Numbered from the stretch's first letter, positions 25,202-34,547 are shown. The stretch is 46,853 nucleotides of DNA from Albibeggiatoa sp964388965 (GCA_964388965.1 CAYMCP010000019.1:1-46853), one strand, 5' to 3'. Notes: generated by a model not told the origin, from the sequence alone. Numbers and translations: made by a program.

Positions 25202-25742
25202 TCCTCTGAGCCAAGATGTAATCTACAGCCGCCGCTAAATTATCATAAACAGGCACATCACCAAATTCAGCTAAATCTTGTAATGTTTGTCTACCTTTTC
25301 CCGTTAATACTAAAATTGGTTTTGCACCCGTTGCGATTGCTGCTTGTAAATCACGCAGTGAATCACCAATAACAGGTACGTTTGTCAACGAGATGCCAAG
25401 ACGGTTAGCGATTTGATGAAACATGCCCGGACGTGGTTTGCGGCAATTGCATTCATCTTGATTGACATGCGGACAGAAAAAAATAGCTTCAACATTCGCA
25501 CCTACCTCAGCAAGTAAGCGGTGCATTTTAGCATGAATCTCGTGCAGGGTATCCAAATCGAATAAACCCTGTGCAATACCTGATTGATTGGTCACAATAA
25601 TCACGCGATAATCTGCTTGATTTAAACGTGCAATCGCCTCGAGACTGCCCGGAATAGGATGCCATTCTTCTGGAGATTTAATATACTCGTCCGAGTCGTA
25701 GTTAATAACACCATCACGATCTAAAATAACTAATTTCATCAT
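25194..25742 (-). CDS. gmhB: D-glycero-beta-D-manno-heptose 1,7-bisphosphate 7-phosphatase
   Basis: 182 residues. The HAD nucleophile motif LDRDGVIN starts at residue 7; the TNQSG motif II and the K/GDSLRDLQAA motif IV follow. CPH ... CNC supplies the structural zinc site typical of GmhB. It removes the 7-phosphate during ADP-heptose synthesis for the lipopolysaccharide inner core. A second ATG one codon later is an alternative start. It overlaps plsC downstream, a pairing common in gammaproteobacteria. Confidence 0.95.
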   Translation of the reverse strand: MMKLVILDRDGVINYDSDEYIKSPEEWHPIPGSLEAIARLNQADYRVIIVTNQSGIAQGLFDLDTLHEIHAKMHRLLAEVGANVEAIFFCPHVNQDECNCRKPRPGMFHQIANRLGISLTNVPVIGDSLRDLQAAIATGAKPILVLTGKGRQTLQDLAEFGDVPVYDNLAAAVDYILAQRID

Positions 25743-25818
25743 TATTGAGCAAAATAAAAACAGTAGTAAACCTATGATAAACGAATGAACTGAAAAATGT
25801 CAGTCCAGTTTTGAAAAT

Positions 25819-26907
25819 TTATAGGATAATTCGCGGTACACGCTTGTTGACATGAGTTAGTAATTCATAAGAGATCGTCTCTGCGTACTTTGCGATCTCC
25901 TCAACGGGCAAGTCATTTCCCCATAAAATAACTTTATCGCCTATTTTAGCATCGGCATGCATAGTTAAATCCACTGTTATCATATCCATTGACACGCGAC
26001 CTACGAGTGGTACACGCCGCCCATTAATTAAAACCGGTGTGCCATTTGGTGCATGACGTGGATAACCGTCTGCATAACCGACTGCCACCACACCAATTAA
26101 ACTATCTTGCTCACATCGCCATGTCGCACCATAGCCAATTGTTTGATTTTTCTTATATTTTTTAATGCTTATTAGCTTTGATTGCAATTGCATGACGGGT
26201 TTTAAATTATAAGATTGCGCAAAAGGCGAAGCACCATATAGCATTATTCCCATACGATTCCAATCGCTATGCGCTTGTTGCCACGCTAAAATACCCGCAG
26301 AATTAGCAATAGATTTTTCTGTTTGATAGGTTTGTGTAATATTTTTGAATTGCTCAATTTGCTGCAATGTCATAGGGTTATCTAATTCATCCGCACAAGC
26401 CAAATGGGTCATCATTTTGATGGGTTTGACGAGCTGTGACATCTCACTAAGTTGTTGCCACGCATGGGGAAAATGCTCAGGTTGAAAGCCTAAACGCCCC
26501 ATGCCCGTATCCATTTTTAACCACACATTAAGCGGCTTATCCAATTTAGCAGCTTGCAATAACTCGATTTGGAAAGAATGATGAATAACGGTTTGTAATT
26601 GATATTGTTGGATTAATGCTAATTCATCGGCAGCAAAAAAACCTTCTAATAATAAAATCAGTTGTTGAATGCCAGCTTCTCGCAATTCAATCGCTTCCTC
26701 AATACAGCATACAGCAAAAGCCTCGACGGATTTTTGATTATTGAGTTTGGCATTTTGAGTGAATGCATTAGCGATTGTGACTGCACCATGTCCATAAGCA
26801 TCAGCTTTGATAATTGCCATGATTTTGCAATCTGGCGCGTGACTCCGTGCAATACTAACGTTGTGCTGCAATGCGTTAATATCAATTAAAGCTTGAGTAG
26901 GACGCAT
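25819..26907 (-). CDS. alr: Alanine racemase
   Basis: 362 residues. The PLP lysine is K34 in AIIKADAYGHGA and the catalytic Tyr is Y259 in GYGATWR. The KMDTGMGRLG and NRMGIMLYG motifs are also intact. It makes D-alanine for peptidoglycan. Its start shares one base with the dnaB stop, so it is coupled to the intein-containing dnaB gene; the dnaB-alr order is common in gammaproteobacteria. Confidence 0.96.
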   Translation of the reverse strand: MRPTQALIDINALQHNVSIARSHAPDCKIMAIIKADAYGHGAVTIANAFTQNAKLNNQKSVEAFAVCCIEEAIELREAGIQQLILLLEGFFAADELALIQQYQLQTVIHHSFQIELLQAAKLDKPLNVWLKMDTGMGRLGFQPEHFPHAWQQLSEMSQLVKPIKMMTHLACADELDNPMTLQQIEQFKNITQTYQTEKSIANSAGILAWQQAHSDWNRMGIMLYGASPFAQSYNLKPVMQLQSKLISIKKYKKNQTIGYGATWRCEQDSLIGVVAVGYADGYPRHAPNGTPVLINGRRVPLVGRVSMDMITVDLTMHADAKIGDKVILWGNDLPVEEIAKYAETISYELLTHVNKRVPRIIL

Positions 26908-29423
26908 TAATATTCATCATCATAGTGATATTCTTCGGTGTAATTTTCAAATTTAGTAAGCATACCTAAAAAGGCTAATCGTACCATACCAATTGGACCA
27001 TTACGTTGTTTTGAAATAATAATTTCAGCCGTACCTTTGTGTTCGCTATCTTCGTTATATACTTCATCACGATAAATAAAAACAATAACATCAGCATCTT
27101 GCTCAATACTATTATGTACAATAATGTCGTTTGCCACGAAATTATGTAAATCAGGTACAGTTAAATCAAAAACTTCTTCTTCGCCATCTGGTTTAATTGA
27201 TTGAATTTCATTCCAAAAAACGGCTTGTTGCTGGGAAAATTGTTCGGTTGATTGCGGCAAAGCAATGGTTTCACCCAACTGCAATTCATCTAATCGTTTC
27301 CAGCCATTAACTGTTAAAAATTTATGATTGCCGGTTGCACGAATTGTCCGCCCTAATTGAGTTGTCAAACGGTAAATAGGCTTTATTCCTGTGCTAAACG
27401 CATTGGAAACAGCAGCTTGTTCTAATTTCCACATCTCAGTATTGACCGCTAATACTTTAAAAGCTTTTTTGCCAACCAACTCTTTAATCGGCACATAAGC
27501 ATTTTGTTCAGGTAAATAAATCAAACTCTCGCCTGTTAAACAGCCTGATTCACGTAAATCCGACATCATCGGACGTTTATCACTACGCTGCTCGACACTA
27601 CGATTAAGTTGCGATAAAGCCATGATGGGCACGTTTAACTCTTTTGCTAACGCTTTGAGACTGCGAGAAATTTCTGATACCTCATTTGCACGATTATCAC
27701 CTCTTCCAGAACCTTGCATTAATTGCAGATAATCAATCACAATTAAACCAAGTTGACCCTGTTCACGAGCTAATCGTCTAGCGCGGGTGCGCATTTCAAT
27801 TGGCGTTAATGCTGGTGTATCATCAATAAATAAGGGAGCTTCGGATAAAATACTAATTGCAGTCGTGATTTTTGGCCAATCATCATCTTCCAATTTACCT
27901 GTCCGTACTTTTTGTTGATTCACCCGCGCTAGAGAGGCAATTAAACGTATTCCTAATTGCTCGGCAGGCATTTCCATACTAAATACCGCAACTGGACTTT
28001 GTACTTTAATGGCAACATATTCAGCGACATTCATCGCAAATGAGGTATTATGCACACAAATATCGTTGGCAATAAAATTGTGGGTATCAGGAATCGTTAA
28101 GTCATAAACTTGTTTTTGCCCCATGTCCTCAATAGCAGTGATTTCATCCCAGTAAATATCATGCTGTGACTCGACTTCAATTTGTTTTAACTGCCACTTG
28201 CTTTGTATCTTTTCTAACTGTGTCACCACGCCAAAACGTAACAGTAAATGCTGAATTTGTTTGACTAATTGCAGATTTTTATGTTGCCAACAGATAAGTT
28301 GATCTTGCCAGTCTCCAACATGATTTTGTAAAAATGTACTTAAATGCTGTTTATCTAGCTCAAAAACGTTTTTTTCTAAAATATCTGTCATTTGACAATC
28401 TAGTTGTTTTGAACCAAAAACAGGCAAAACTCTTGGTACAGCTACCCTGTCACCTACTTTCAATTCAGCAAGTGGTTTCCAACCTGAAAGAGTCAAAAAG
28501 GGATGTGATAAAGTGGTTTCAATCGAACGACCTAAACGGGTATTCACTTTAAATACGGGCTTTATGCCATCATCGACAAACTCAGCAGCATGAGTCAATT
28601 GCAATGTAAAGTCATCATTCAGAGTCAATAAATGTGCTTGTTTTTGCTGATAAAGTTGCTCAATCGTGGCAATACGCCCATCAGCTAATATAATTTCACT
28701 GTCTGCGGTTAAACATTTGCCCATTGACGGTCTTCCCGCCACAATCACCATATCCGAAGGCTGTAAACCACTGGTCAACTCATCAAAATCAGTAAAACCT
28801 GTCGGCACACCTGTAATTGCCTCATCCTGCTGAAACATAGTATCAATGCGATCTAAAGCCTGTGCTAGTACGTCTTTAATTTCAATGAAACCTTTTTTAT
28901 TTTTTTGCCCATGCTCGGCAATTTCAAAAATCATTTGTTCAGCTTTATCTAAAATTTCATTTTCATCGCCATTGGTCGGATCATAAGCAGAATCAGCAAT
29001 TTTTTCTGCTACATTAATTAAACGCCGTAAAATAGATTTTCTACGCACAATATCAGCATAAGCTTTAACGTTTACGATACTTGGCGTGTTTTGAATTAAT
29101 TCATCTAAATATTCGATAACATGCTTATTTTCTAATTCAACAATGCCTTTTTTTTCAAGTCTATCTTTGACTGTAATAATATTACAAGCATGTCCTTCTT
29201 CTAATAATATTTTAATTGTTTCAAAAATAGTTTTATGATTATTATAATAAAAATCCTCAGTGCTGATAAAATCAGCCACTTCTAGCCAAGCATCGGATTT
29301 TAGCATCAAGCCGCCTAATACCGCTTGTTCAGCTTCGACAGAATGCGGTGTAATTTTGCTAGGAATAAAAGATTCAGTATTCGACGCACGATTGGGAAAT
29401 GGTAAAACTGATGAGTCTTGCAT
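26907..29423 (-). CDS. dnaB: Replicative DNA helicase DnaB with two in-frame inteins
   Basis: 838 residues; a normal DnaB has ~470. Removing inteins 237-459 and 628-771 leaves 471 residues. The N-terminal domain (~25-125) begins after a short linker (TPHSVEAEQAVLGGLM). The helicase core is split at the Walker A loop (GRPSMGK/TSFAM) and at SDLRESG/SIEQDADVI. Both breaks are followed by Thr or Ser, as splicing requires. DnaB unwinds DNA at the fork, so splicing is needed for replication. It overlaps alr by one base. Confidence 0.95.
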   Translation of the reverse strand: MQDSSVLPFPNRASNTESFIPSKITPHSVEAEQAVLGGLMLKSDAWLEVADFISTEDFYYNNHKTIFETIKILLEEGHACNIITVKDRLEKKGIVELENKHVIEYLDELIQNTPSIVNVKAYADIVRRKSILRRLINVAEKIADSAYDPTNGDENEILDKAEQMIFEIAEHGQKNKKGFIEIKDVLAQALDRIDTMFQQDEAITGVPTGFTDFDELTSGLQPSDMVIVAGRPSMGKCLTADSEIILADGRIATIEQLYQQKQAHLLTLNDDFTLQLTHAAEFVDDGIKPVFKVNTRLGRSIETTLSHPFLTLSGWKPLAELKVGDRVAVPRVLPVFGSKQLDCQMTDILEKNVFELDKQHLSTFLQNHVGDWQDQLICWQHKNLQLVKQIQHLLLRFGVVTQLEKIQSKWQLKQIEVESQHDIYWDEITAIEDMGQKQVYDLTIPDTHNFIANDICVHNTSFAMNVAEYVAIKVQSPVAVFSMEMPAEQLGIRLIASLARVNQQKVRTGKLEDDDWPKITTAISILSEAPLFIDDTPALTPIEMRTRARRLAREQGQLGLIVIDYLQLMQGSGRGDNRANEVSEISRSLKALAKELNVPIMALSQLNRSVEQRSDKRPMMSDLRESGCLTGESLIYLPEQNAYVPIKELVGKKAFKVLAVNTEMWKLEQAAVSNAFSTGIKPIYRLTTQLGRTIRATGNHKFLTVNGWKRLDELQLGETIALPQSTEQFSQQQAVFWNEIQSIKPDGEEEVFDLTVPDLHNFVANDIIVHNSIEQDADVIVFIYRDEVYNEDSEHKGTAEIIISKQRNGPIGMVRLAFLGMLTKFENYTEEYHYDDEY
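27111..27542 (-). other. Intein 2 in DnaB (RESG/SIEQ site), mini-intein
   Basis: DnaB residues 628-771, 144 residues: the size of a mini-intein without endonuclease. Block A: CLTGESLIYLPEQ. Block B: RATGNHKFLTVNGW. Blocks F/G: VFDLTVPDLHNFVANDIIVHN, here read in two parts with the terminal His-Asn before Ser772. The insertion site and sequence are the same as for the well-studied cyanobacterial Ssp DnaB intein. All splicing residues are present. Confidence 0.95.
28047..28715 (-). other. Intein 1 in DnaB (Walker A site), with decayed endonuclease linker
   Basis: DnaB residues 237-459, 223 residues. Block A: CLTADSEIILADG. Block B: TTLSHPFLTLSGW with the Thr/His pair. Blocks F and G: VYDLTIPDTHNFIAND and ICVHN, ending in His-Asn before Thr460. 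Cys1, block B His and the terminal His-Asn are all present, so splicing looks competent. The ~90 residues between (about 334-424) resemble the tail of a LAGLIDADG homing endonuclease (QHLLLRFGVV), but no dodecapeptide motif is left, so mobility is probably lost. It sits in the ATP-binding loop, so the precursor cannot be an active helicase. Confidence 0.93.
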
Positions 29424-29578
29424 AAGTAAATTTTAAAAATACGAGGGATTAGAAAAACAGTTTAAATGGATATGCAATCGCTTTCAAGGAAGCTTGTTTT
29501 ATCACAGCAATTTTCATTTTAAACTTTATGGTCGTAGGACGATGTCGTTACAAAACACGTCGTTTTTTTATGTTAAAT

Positions 29579-29611
29579 TTAGGCTGTGTAATCATTCACA
29601 CAACCGCCTAA
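29579..29611 (-). terminator. Hairpin over the TonB-receptor stop codon
   Basis: TTAGGC and GCCTAA form the outer stem, TGTGT and ACACA the inner stem, around an 8-base loop. The stop codon lies within it. An A/T-rich run follows on the minus strand. It probably ends the receptor transcript; the lack of a clean T-tract keeps this tentative. The rest of the dnaB/receptor gap (29424-29607) shows nothing else recognised. Confidence 0.4.
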
Positions 29612-31608
29612 TCCCAACGCATTTCTATACCAAGCCATAGTGTGCGACCGCGATTAGGGATGCCTAACTCCATACCGTGTAATTGCCCATCCGTCAACGT
29701 CGTAAATTCAGCAGGATCGTAGTAGATTTTATCGGTAATATTTTGCATTGTCGCTTGCAAGGTCATTTTTGGTGTCCACTGATAGCGCATTGAAGCATTG
29801 ATTAGCCATGTATTTTGTGGCTGTACTAGTGTATGAATCTTATCTTGATAGGTGCCGTTTAAATTTAAATTCCAATTTCCCCATTGGTGGTTGACTATCA
29901 GAGAAGCAAAATTTTGTGGTGCATGGCGTTCATCCGCATTGAAAATGTGGGTATATGTTGTGCGTACCAGCCAGTCAGCAAATGGCTCAAACTGCATTTC
30001 AAGCTCTAAACCACTACGTTTTAACTCACCTTCGTTACGCGCAAAAAATTGTCCAGTTGCATCGGGTTCAATCGTAATGACATCACGGATATGATTGTTA
30101 AATAAGGTAATAATACCTTGTCCATAATTAGCATTATGCACGTAAGCAAGTTCGAATGTTGCAATCTGTTCTGGTTTCAGATTTGGATTACCTTTGGAAT
30201 TTGACACATTAAGGGTTAAATCAGCTAGATTCGGAGCGCGGAAAGCTTGTCCATACATCAATTTAATTTGATCTTGCCAAGCCGTTGTATAAATCAAAGC
30301 ACCGCGTGGATTAAGCGTATTGCCAAAATCGCTGTAACGGTCATAGCGCAAGCCTAGCACTAAATTCAAATTATCTCGTAAATGGCGTTGATGTTGTAAA
30401 TATAAGCCGATAACATCACGGTCTTGATTATTGGTAAAACTATCTGCGCCACGTAAATAACGTAATCTATTATCCAAAGTATGATTATCGATTAAGGCAT
30501 TGTCAGTATTACCCGTATTTTCATAAGTCAAACCCGCTTGCCAACGACTGTTTGAGCTAAATCGCCAATTTGCGGCAATATCTATATTAGACGCATCATT
30601 TTCCAAATATAAACCAAATAAATTTGCTATACCGTTGCTTTGTACGCCGGCATCACTAAGAAAATATAAACGCGAACGAGTATAACCACCGCTAAATTGT
30701 AAATCAAAATCCTCATTCACTGGATAATCATAATGAAAAGCAAGTGAAGTTTGTTCATTTTCAGAGCGATTAATGTCATTTGCGCCAATGTATTCGCTAT
30801 CGAGAAAGTCTTGAATACGGCGATGAGTATGGCGTAATTGCGTAGTAAAGTTACCTTTAGTCAGTTTAAAATTTGCGTCTGCGGCTTGACGTGTATCATT
30901 TGCAGCTCCAGTACGTCCTGTCCTGTCACGCAATCCAGTGAAATGAGCACCATTATCTGCATAGGCTCTGGCAAAAGTAGAAAAATGCCAATCATCTTTA
31001 TTTTCAGATAAATGAAATAATATTTCCTTACTAGCGTCATTTCCGGCACGTAATGTCACTGCATTATGATCGTCTAACGTGATGATATTCACCACACCTA
31101 AAAACGCATTTGAGCCATACAATGCAGAACCAGGTCCGCGTATGACTTCGACTTGTTTAACGTTATCAAGATTAAAATAAGCGTTATACAATACCGCACC
31201 ACCGCTATGGCTACCATTTAAACGCCGTCCATCAAGCAATATTAATACATCACGGGTAAAGACTGGCAACATTGGATTACCGCGTACTTGAAAACCTTGA
31301 GAATCGCCGTTTAGTGCCAAGCGAAAGCTTTGAAATCCGGGGACAAAATCTAACAATTCACCTAAAGTTGTCACACCCATATTTTGAATTTCATGCCGGG
31401 TGAATACCGTAACAGAAGAAGGTGCTAAAGCAGTGGTTTCCGCTGATTTTGAAGCTACAACTACTTCAACTTCAAGCAATTCTTCCAAGCTTAATTGCAG
31501 TAGGGTATCAACTTGTGCTAGCTGATAAGGTTCAACTTCTGCATTTTCTGCGTTGACACTAAAACAGAAAAATAACAGTAGATAGCGTGAATATGTTTTT
31601 ACAGTCAT
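29608..31608 (-). CDS. TonB-dependent outer-membrane receptor
   Basis: 666 residues with a signal peptide (cleavage near VNAENAE, ~20). A short acidic stretch (LEELLEVEVVVASK) serves as TonB box. The plug domain (~55-180) has VTVFTRHEIQNMGVTTLGELLDFVPGFQ spread over ~62-92 and VEVIRGPGSALYGSNAFLGVVNI. The 22-strand barrel ends with TLWLGIEMRW, terminal aromatic as expected. It imports a scarce ligand (siderophore, cobalamin or similar) using TonB energy. The substrate is not identifiable; no cobalamin riboswitch or Fur box was recognised upstream. Confidence 0.92.
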   Translation of the reverse strand: MTVKTYSRYLLLFFCFSVNAENAEVEPYQLAQVDTLLQLSLEELLEVEVVVASKSAETTALAPSSVTVFTRHEIQNMGVTTLGELLDFVPGFQSFRLALNGDSQGFQVRGNPMLPVFTRDVLILLDGRRLNGSHSGGAVLYNAYFNLDNVKQVEVIRGPGSALYGSNAFLGVVNIITLDDHNAVTLRAGNDASKEILFHLSENKDDWHFSTFARAYADNGAHFTGLRDRTGRTGAANDTRQAADANFKLTKGNFTTQLRHTHRRIQDFLDSEYIGANDINRSENEQTSLAFHYDYPVNEDFDLQFSGGYTRSRLYFLSDAGVQSNGIANLFGLYLENDASNIDIAANWRFSSNSRWQAGLTYENTGNTDNALIDNHTLDNRLRYLRGADSFTNNQDRDVIGLYLQHQRHLRDNLNLVLGLRYDRYSDFGNTLNPRGALIYTTAWQDQIKLMYGQAFRAPNLADLTLNVSNSKGNPNLKPEQIATFELAYVHNANYGQGIITLFNNHIRDVITIEPDATGQFFARNEGELKRSGLELEMQFEPFADWLVRTTYTHIFNADERHAPQNFASLIVNHQWGNWNLNLNGTYQDKIHTLVQPQNTWLINASMRYQWTPKMTLQATMQNITDKIYYDPAEFTTLTDGQLHGMELGIPNRGRTLWLGIEMRWD

Positions 31609-32045
31609 GAGGTGCTTTTGTCTATGAAAACATCACAATTATGCCAGTAATATGCCGTATTACCTCATTTTTTTACAATGGACTCATATAGGGCAGGGTT
31701 ACAAAAGGTGATCTGGATTGTAGACGATTGGTTTTGCAGTCATTGACATGCGGTGGTAGTTGCTCTTTTTGTAAGTAATTTAAGCTAACAATACTTGTTT
31801 AACCCTTGTTCTACGCACTGAGTCAGGCTAGGTGGACGGCTGATGCATCCTGTGACATGACGACGCGGTGCGTTGCCACCAAAGCTAAATTTATTCTAAG
31901 TATTTTACTCAACTAATGGGATTATCATGTAAATCAAAATTTTGCGGCTATTCGGGAATTGTGTCGCTTCAATATATCAAATCCCACAACCTGAGCCATG
32001 CCCAATGTGAAACAGTAGAGAGGTAAAACTCAACCATAACCATAT
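31609..32045. other. Non-coding stretch upstream of the TonB receptor
   Basis: About 440 bases without a convincing gene. It presumably contains the receptor promoter. Short palindromes such as GGTGCGTTGCCACC (31867-31880) occur. I searched for a B12 box and for tRNA TPsiC-arm sequences and saw none. Confidence 0.4.
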
Positions 32046-32086
32046 CCCCGCCATGAAAGACGGGGTTTTACGCACTATTGGACAAA
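32046..32086 (-). mobile_element. IS200/IS605-type left-end remnant
   Basis: On the minus strand CCAATAGTGCGTAAAACCCC is followed by GTC, a 6-base loop and GGCGGGGATAT: a 7-bp stem CCCCGTC/GGCGGGG with one G-T pair. The same order occurs at the left end of the element at 5519-5985. No transposase sequence adjoins it. It ends directly at the ilvH stop codon and on the plus strand is followed by TTTT, so it could also act as a bidirectional terminator. Confidence 0.5.
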
Positions 32087-32581
32087 TTACAATTGCAAAC
32101 TCTTATTACCGCGTCCGATGCCAGAGGCACCAGAGCGTACTACTTCGATAATCCAAGATGGTTCTAAGGCTTTCAAATAGGCGTCAATTTTTTCGCTTTT
32201 ACCAGTTAATTCAACCACATAGTTAGAATCAGATACGTCGATAATCCGACCACCAAAAATGTCTGTTAAACGTTTTGTCTCTTCACGTTGCACATTAGTC
32301 GCCGCTTTTACTTTGAGCAACAGCAATTCGCGTTCGATATGGTGACCTTCAGTCAAATCAATTAAACGTACTACATCAATTAACTTATTCAACTGCTTGG
32401 TAATTTGTTCGATTACGGTATCAGAACCATTTGTAACCAACGTCATACGTGATAACGATGGGTCTTCAGTTGGTGCAACAGTCAACGATTCAATATTATA
32501 ACCACGCGCAGAGAACAAACCTGATACGCGAGATAATGCACCGGCTTCGTTTTCCATTAAAATTGAGATCGTATGTCGCAT
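32087..32581 (-). CDS. ilvH: Acetolactate synthase small (regulatory) subunit
   Basis: 164 residues, the usual length. N-terminal ACT domain (ISILMENEAGALSRVSGLFSARGYNIESL, residues ~5-33, then SRMTLVT) binds valine for feedback inhibition. The C-terminal domain (VQREETKRLTDIFGGRIIDVSD region) activates the large subunit. Its start overlaps the ilvI stop by one base, giving matched synthesis of the two subunits in branched-chain amino acid synthesis. Confidence 0.97.
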   Translation of the reverse strand: MRHTISILMENEAGALSRVSGLFSARGYNIESLTVAPTEDPSLSRMTLVTNGSDTVIEQITKQLNKLIDVVRLIDLTEGHHIERELLLLKVKAATNVQREETKRLTDIFGGRIIDVSDSNYVVELTGKSEKIDAYLKALEPSWIIEVVRSGASGIGRGNKSLQL

Positions 32582-34305
32582 TAGGCTATCTCCCTTTCTG
32601 GTGCCAACACCATTTCATGTTGCCCCTTACCTGCCGCTACCATTGGATAAACATTTTCAGTTTGATCCGTCAAGAAGTCCATGAATACTAAACGATCTTT
32701 CATTGCCAACGCTTCACGCAACGCACCTTCTACATCTTCTGGTTTTTCGATCCGCATTCCAACGTGTCCATAACTTTCACTCAACTTTATAAAGTCTGGT
32801 AACGCATCCATATAGGAATGTGAATAACGTTTATCGTAAAACATTTCTTGCCACTGACGTACCATGCCCATGTAACGGTTGTTTAAATTTACAATTTTAA
32901 TCGGTAAATCAAATTGTTTGCATGTAGACAATTCTTGAATACACATTTGAATACTGGCTTCACCTGTGATACATACAACCTCTTCATTCGGAAACGCCAA
33001 TTTAGTACCAATTGCGGCTGGTAAACCAAAACCCATCGTACCTAAACCACCTGAGTTAATCCAACGACGCGGCTTATCAAATTTATAAAATTGAGCGGCA
33101 AACATTTGGTGCTGACCTACATCAGAGGTAATAAACGCATCACCGTTAGTTATTTCCCATAATTTCTCAATGACAAATTGCGGCTTAATCAATTCGCTAC
33201 TACGGTTGTAGTTCAGGCAATTATTTGCTCGCCACGCATCAATCGTTACCCACCAATTTGCCAACGCATCAGAGTCAGGTTGTTGACCAGATTCACGAAT
33301 CGTCTTAGTCATTTCTCTCAATACACTGTCAACTGCGCCAACGATTGGAATATCGACTTTAACGTTTTTGGAAATTGATGAAGGATCAATATCTACATGA
33401 ACGATTTGCGCATAAGGGCAGAATTTTTCCAAATCCCCCGTTACTCGATCATCAAAGCGCGCACCGATTGCAACAAGCACATCACACTCGTGCATTGCCA
33501 TATTAGCCTCATACGTGCCGTGCATTCCTAGCATTCCGATAAATTGCGGGTCAGTAGCGGGATAGGCGCCCAAGCCCATCAAAGTTTGTGTAATTGGGTA
33601 GCCAAGCAAGCGCGTAAATTCAACTAACTCATTGGACGCATTGCTTAAGATAACGCCACCACCTGTATAAATAATCGGGCGTTTAGCAGATAAAATGAGG
33701 TCTGCTGCTTTACGAATTTGTCCAGGATGTCCAGATACCACAGGTTTATAAGAACGCATTTCAATAACGTGTGGATACTCAAATAATGTAGTGTGTGCTG
33801 TAACATCTTTAGGAACATCGATCAATACGGGGCCTGGACGACCGGTAGTCGCAATATGAAACGCTTTTTTGATTGTTACCGCTAAATCTTTTACATCTTT
33901 CACTAGGAAATTATGTTTTACACACGGGCGCGTGATGCCAACTGTATCCACTTCTTGGAACGCATCGTTACCAATTAGTCCAGTCGGCACTTGACCACTT
34001 ACCACTATTAGGGGTACAGAGTCTAAGTAAGCGGTCGCAATTCCAGTCACGGCATTGGTGGCACCCGGTCCTGATGTCACGAACACCACCCCTGGTTTAC
34101 CTGTAGAACGAGAATAGCCATCAGCCGCATGTAATGCTGCTTGCTCGTGTCTCACTAGGATGTGCTGCATTTTACTTTGTTTGAATAGCGCATCATAGAT
34201 GTGTAGTACCGAACCGCCCGGATAACCAAAAATAAATTCAGTATTTTCTGCTTCTAGGCAACGTATTAGGATTTCTGCACCCGTTAAAACTTCTTTATTG
34301 GCCAT
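32581..34305 (-). CDS. ilvI: Acetolactate synthase large (catalytic) subunit
   Basis: 574 residues. ThDP domains: FGYPGGSVLHIYDAL near 24, the catalytic Glu in RHEQAALHAADGYSR (~53-67), the FAD-binding central domain, and the C-terminal Pyr/PP site LGTMGFGLPAAIG. The ThDP motif reads GEASIQMCIQELS; Glu in place of the usual Asp occurs in other gammaproteobacteria, but Ala in place of Gly is less usual. AGGAGG lies 12 bases before the ATG, slightly far. A five-codon ORF (ATG AGG AGG CCT ACC TGA) overlaps that site. It condenses pyruvate (or pyruvate with 2-oxobutyrate) in the Val/Leu/Ile pathway. Confidence 0.96.
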   Translation of the reverse strand: MANKEVLTGAEILIRCLEAENTEFIFGYPGGSVLHIYDALFKQSKMQHILVRHEQAALHAADGYSRSTGKPGVVFVTSGPGATNAVTGIATAYLDSVPLIVVSGQVPTGLIGNDAFQEVDTVGITRPCVKHNFLVKDVKDLAVTIKKAFHIATTGRPGPVLIDVPKDVTAHTTLFEYPHVIEMRSYKPVVSGHPGQIRKAADLILSAKRPIIYTGGGVILSNASNELVEFTRLLGYPITQTLMGLGAYPATDPQFIGMLGMHGTYEANMAMHECDVLVAIGARFDDRVTGDLEKFCPYAQIVHVDIDPSSISKNVKVDIPIVGAVDSVLREMTKTIRESGQQPDSDALANWWVTIDAWRANNCLNYNRSSELIKPQFVIEKLWEITNGDAFITSDVGQHQMFAAQFYKFDKPRRWINSGGLGTMGFGLPAAIGTKLAFPNEEVVCITGEASIQMCIQELSTCKQFDLPIKIVNLNNRYMGMVRQWQEMFYDKRYSHSYMDALPDFIKLSESYGHVGMRIEKPEDVEGALREALAMKDRLVFMDFLTDQTENVYPMVAAGKGQHEMVLAPEREIA

Positions 34306-34547
34306 GATTCAGGTAGGCCTCCTCATAAATCACAGTATTTGTAATGGATTAAGCTAGTAAAATAAGCGTGTTGAAACATCATGAAAAATTAAAAAGCAAG
34401 CTGACAAAAATAACAAGCTTAAGTTCACAGGTCAAGACTATTTTTTATTCAATAGCGTGTAAAAGGCTTACAAGATTGCAAAATTTGAATATCTGAATAT
34501 TTGTAAGGAAATAAAATAGATATTTGATATTATCATTAATGGAAATA

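Noticed and set aside
31609..32086. Cobalamin riboswitch before the TonB receptor
   Set aside because: No B12 box or matching core elements could be found on the minus strand.
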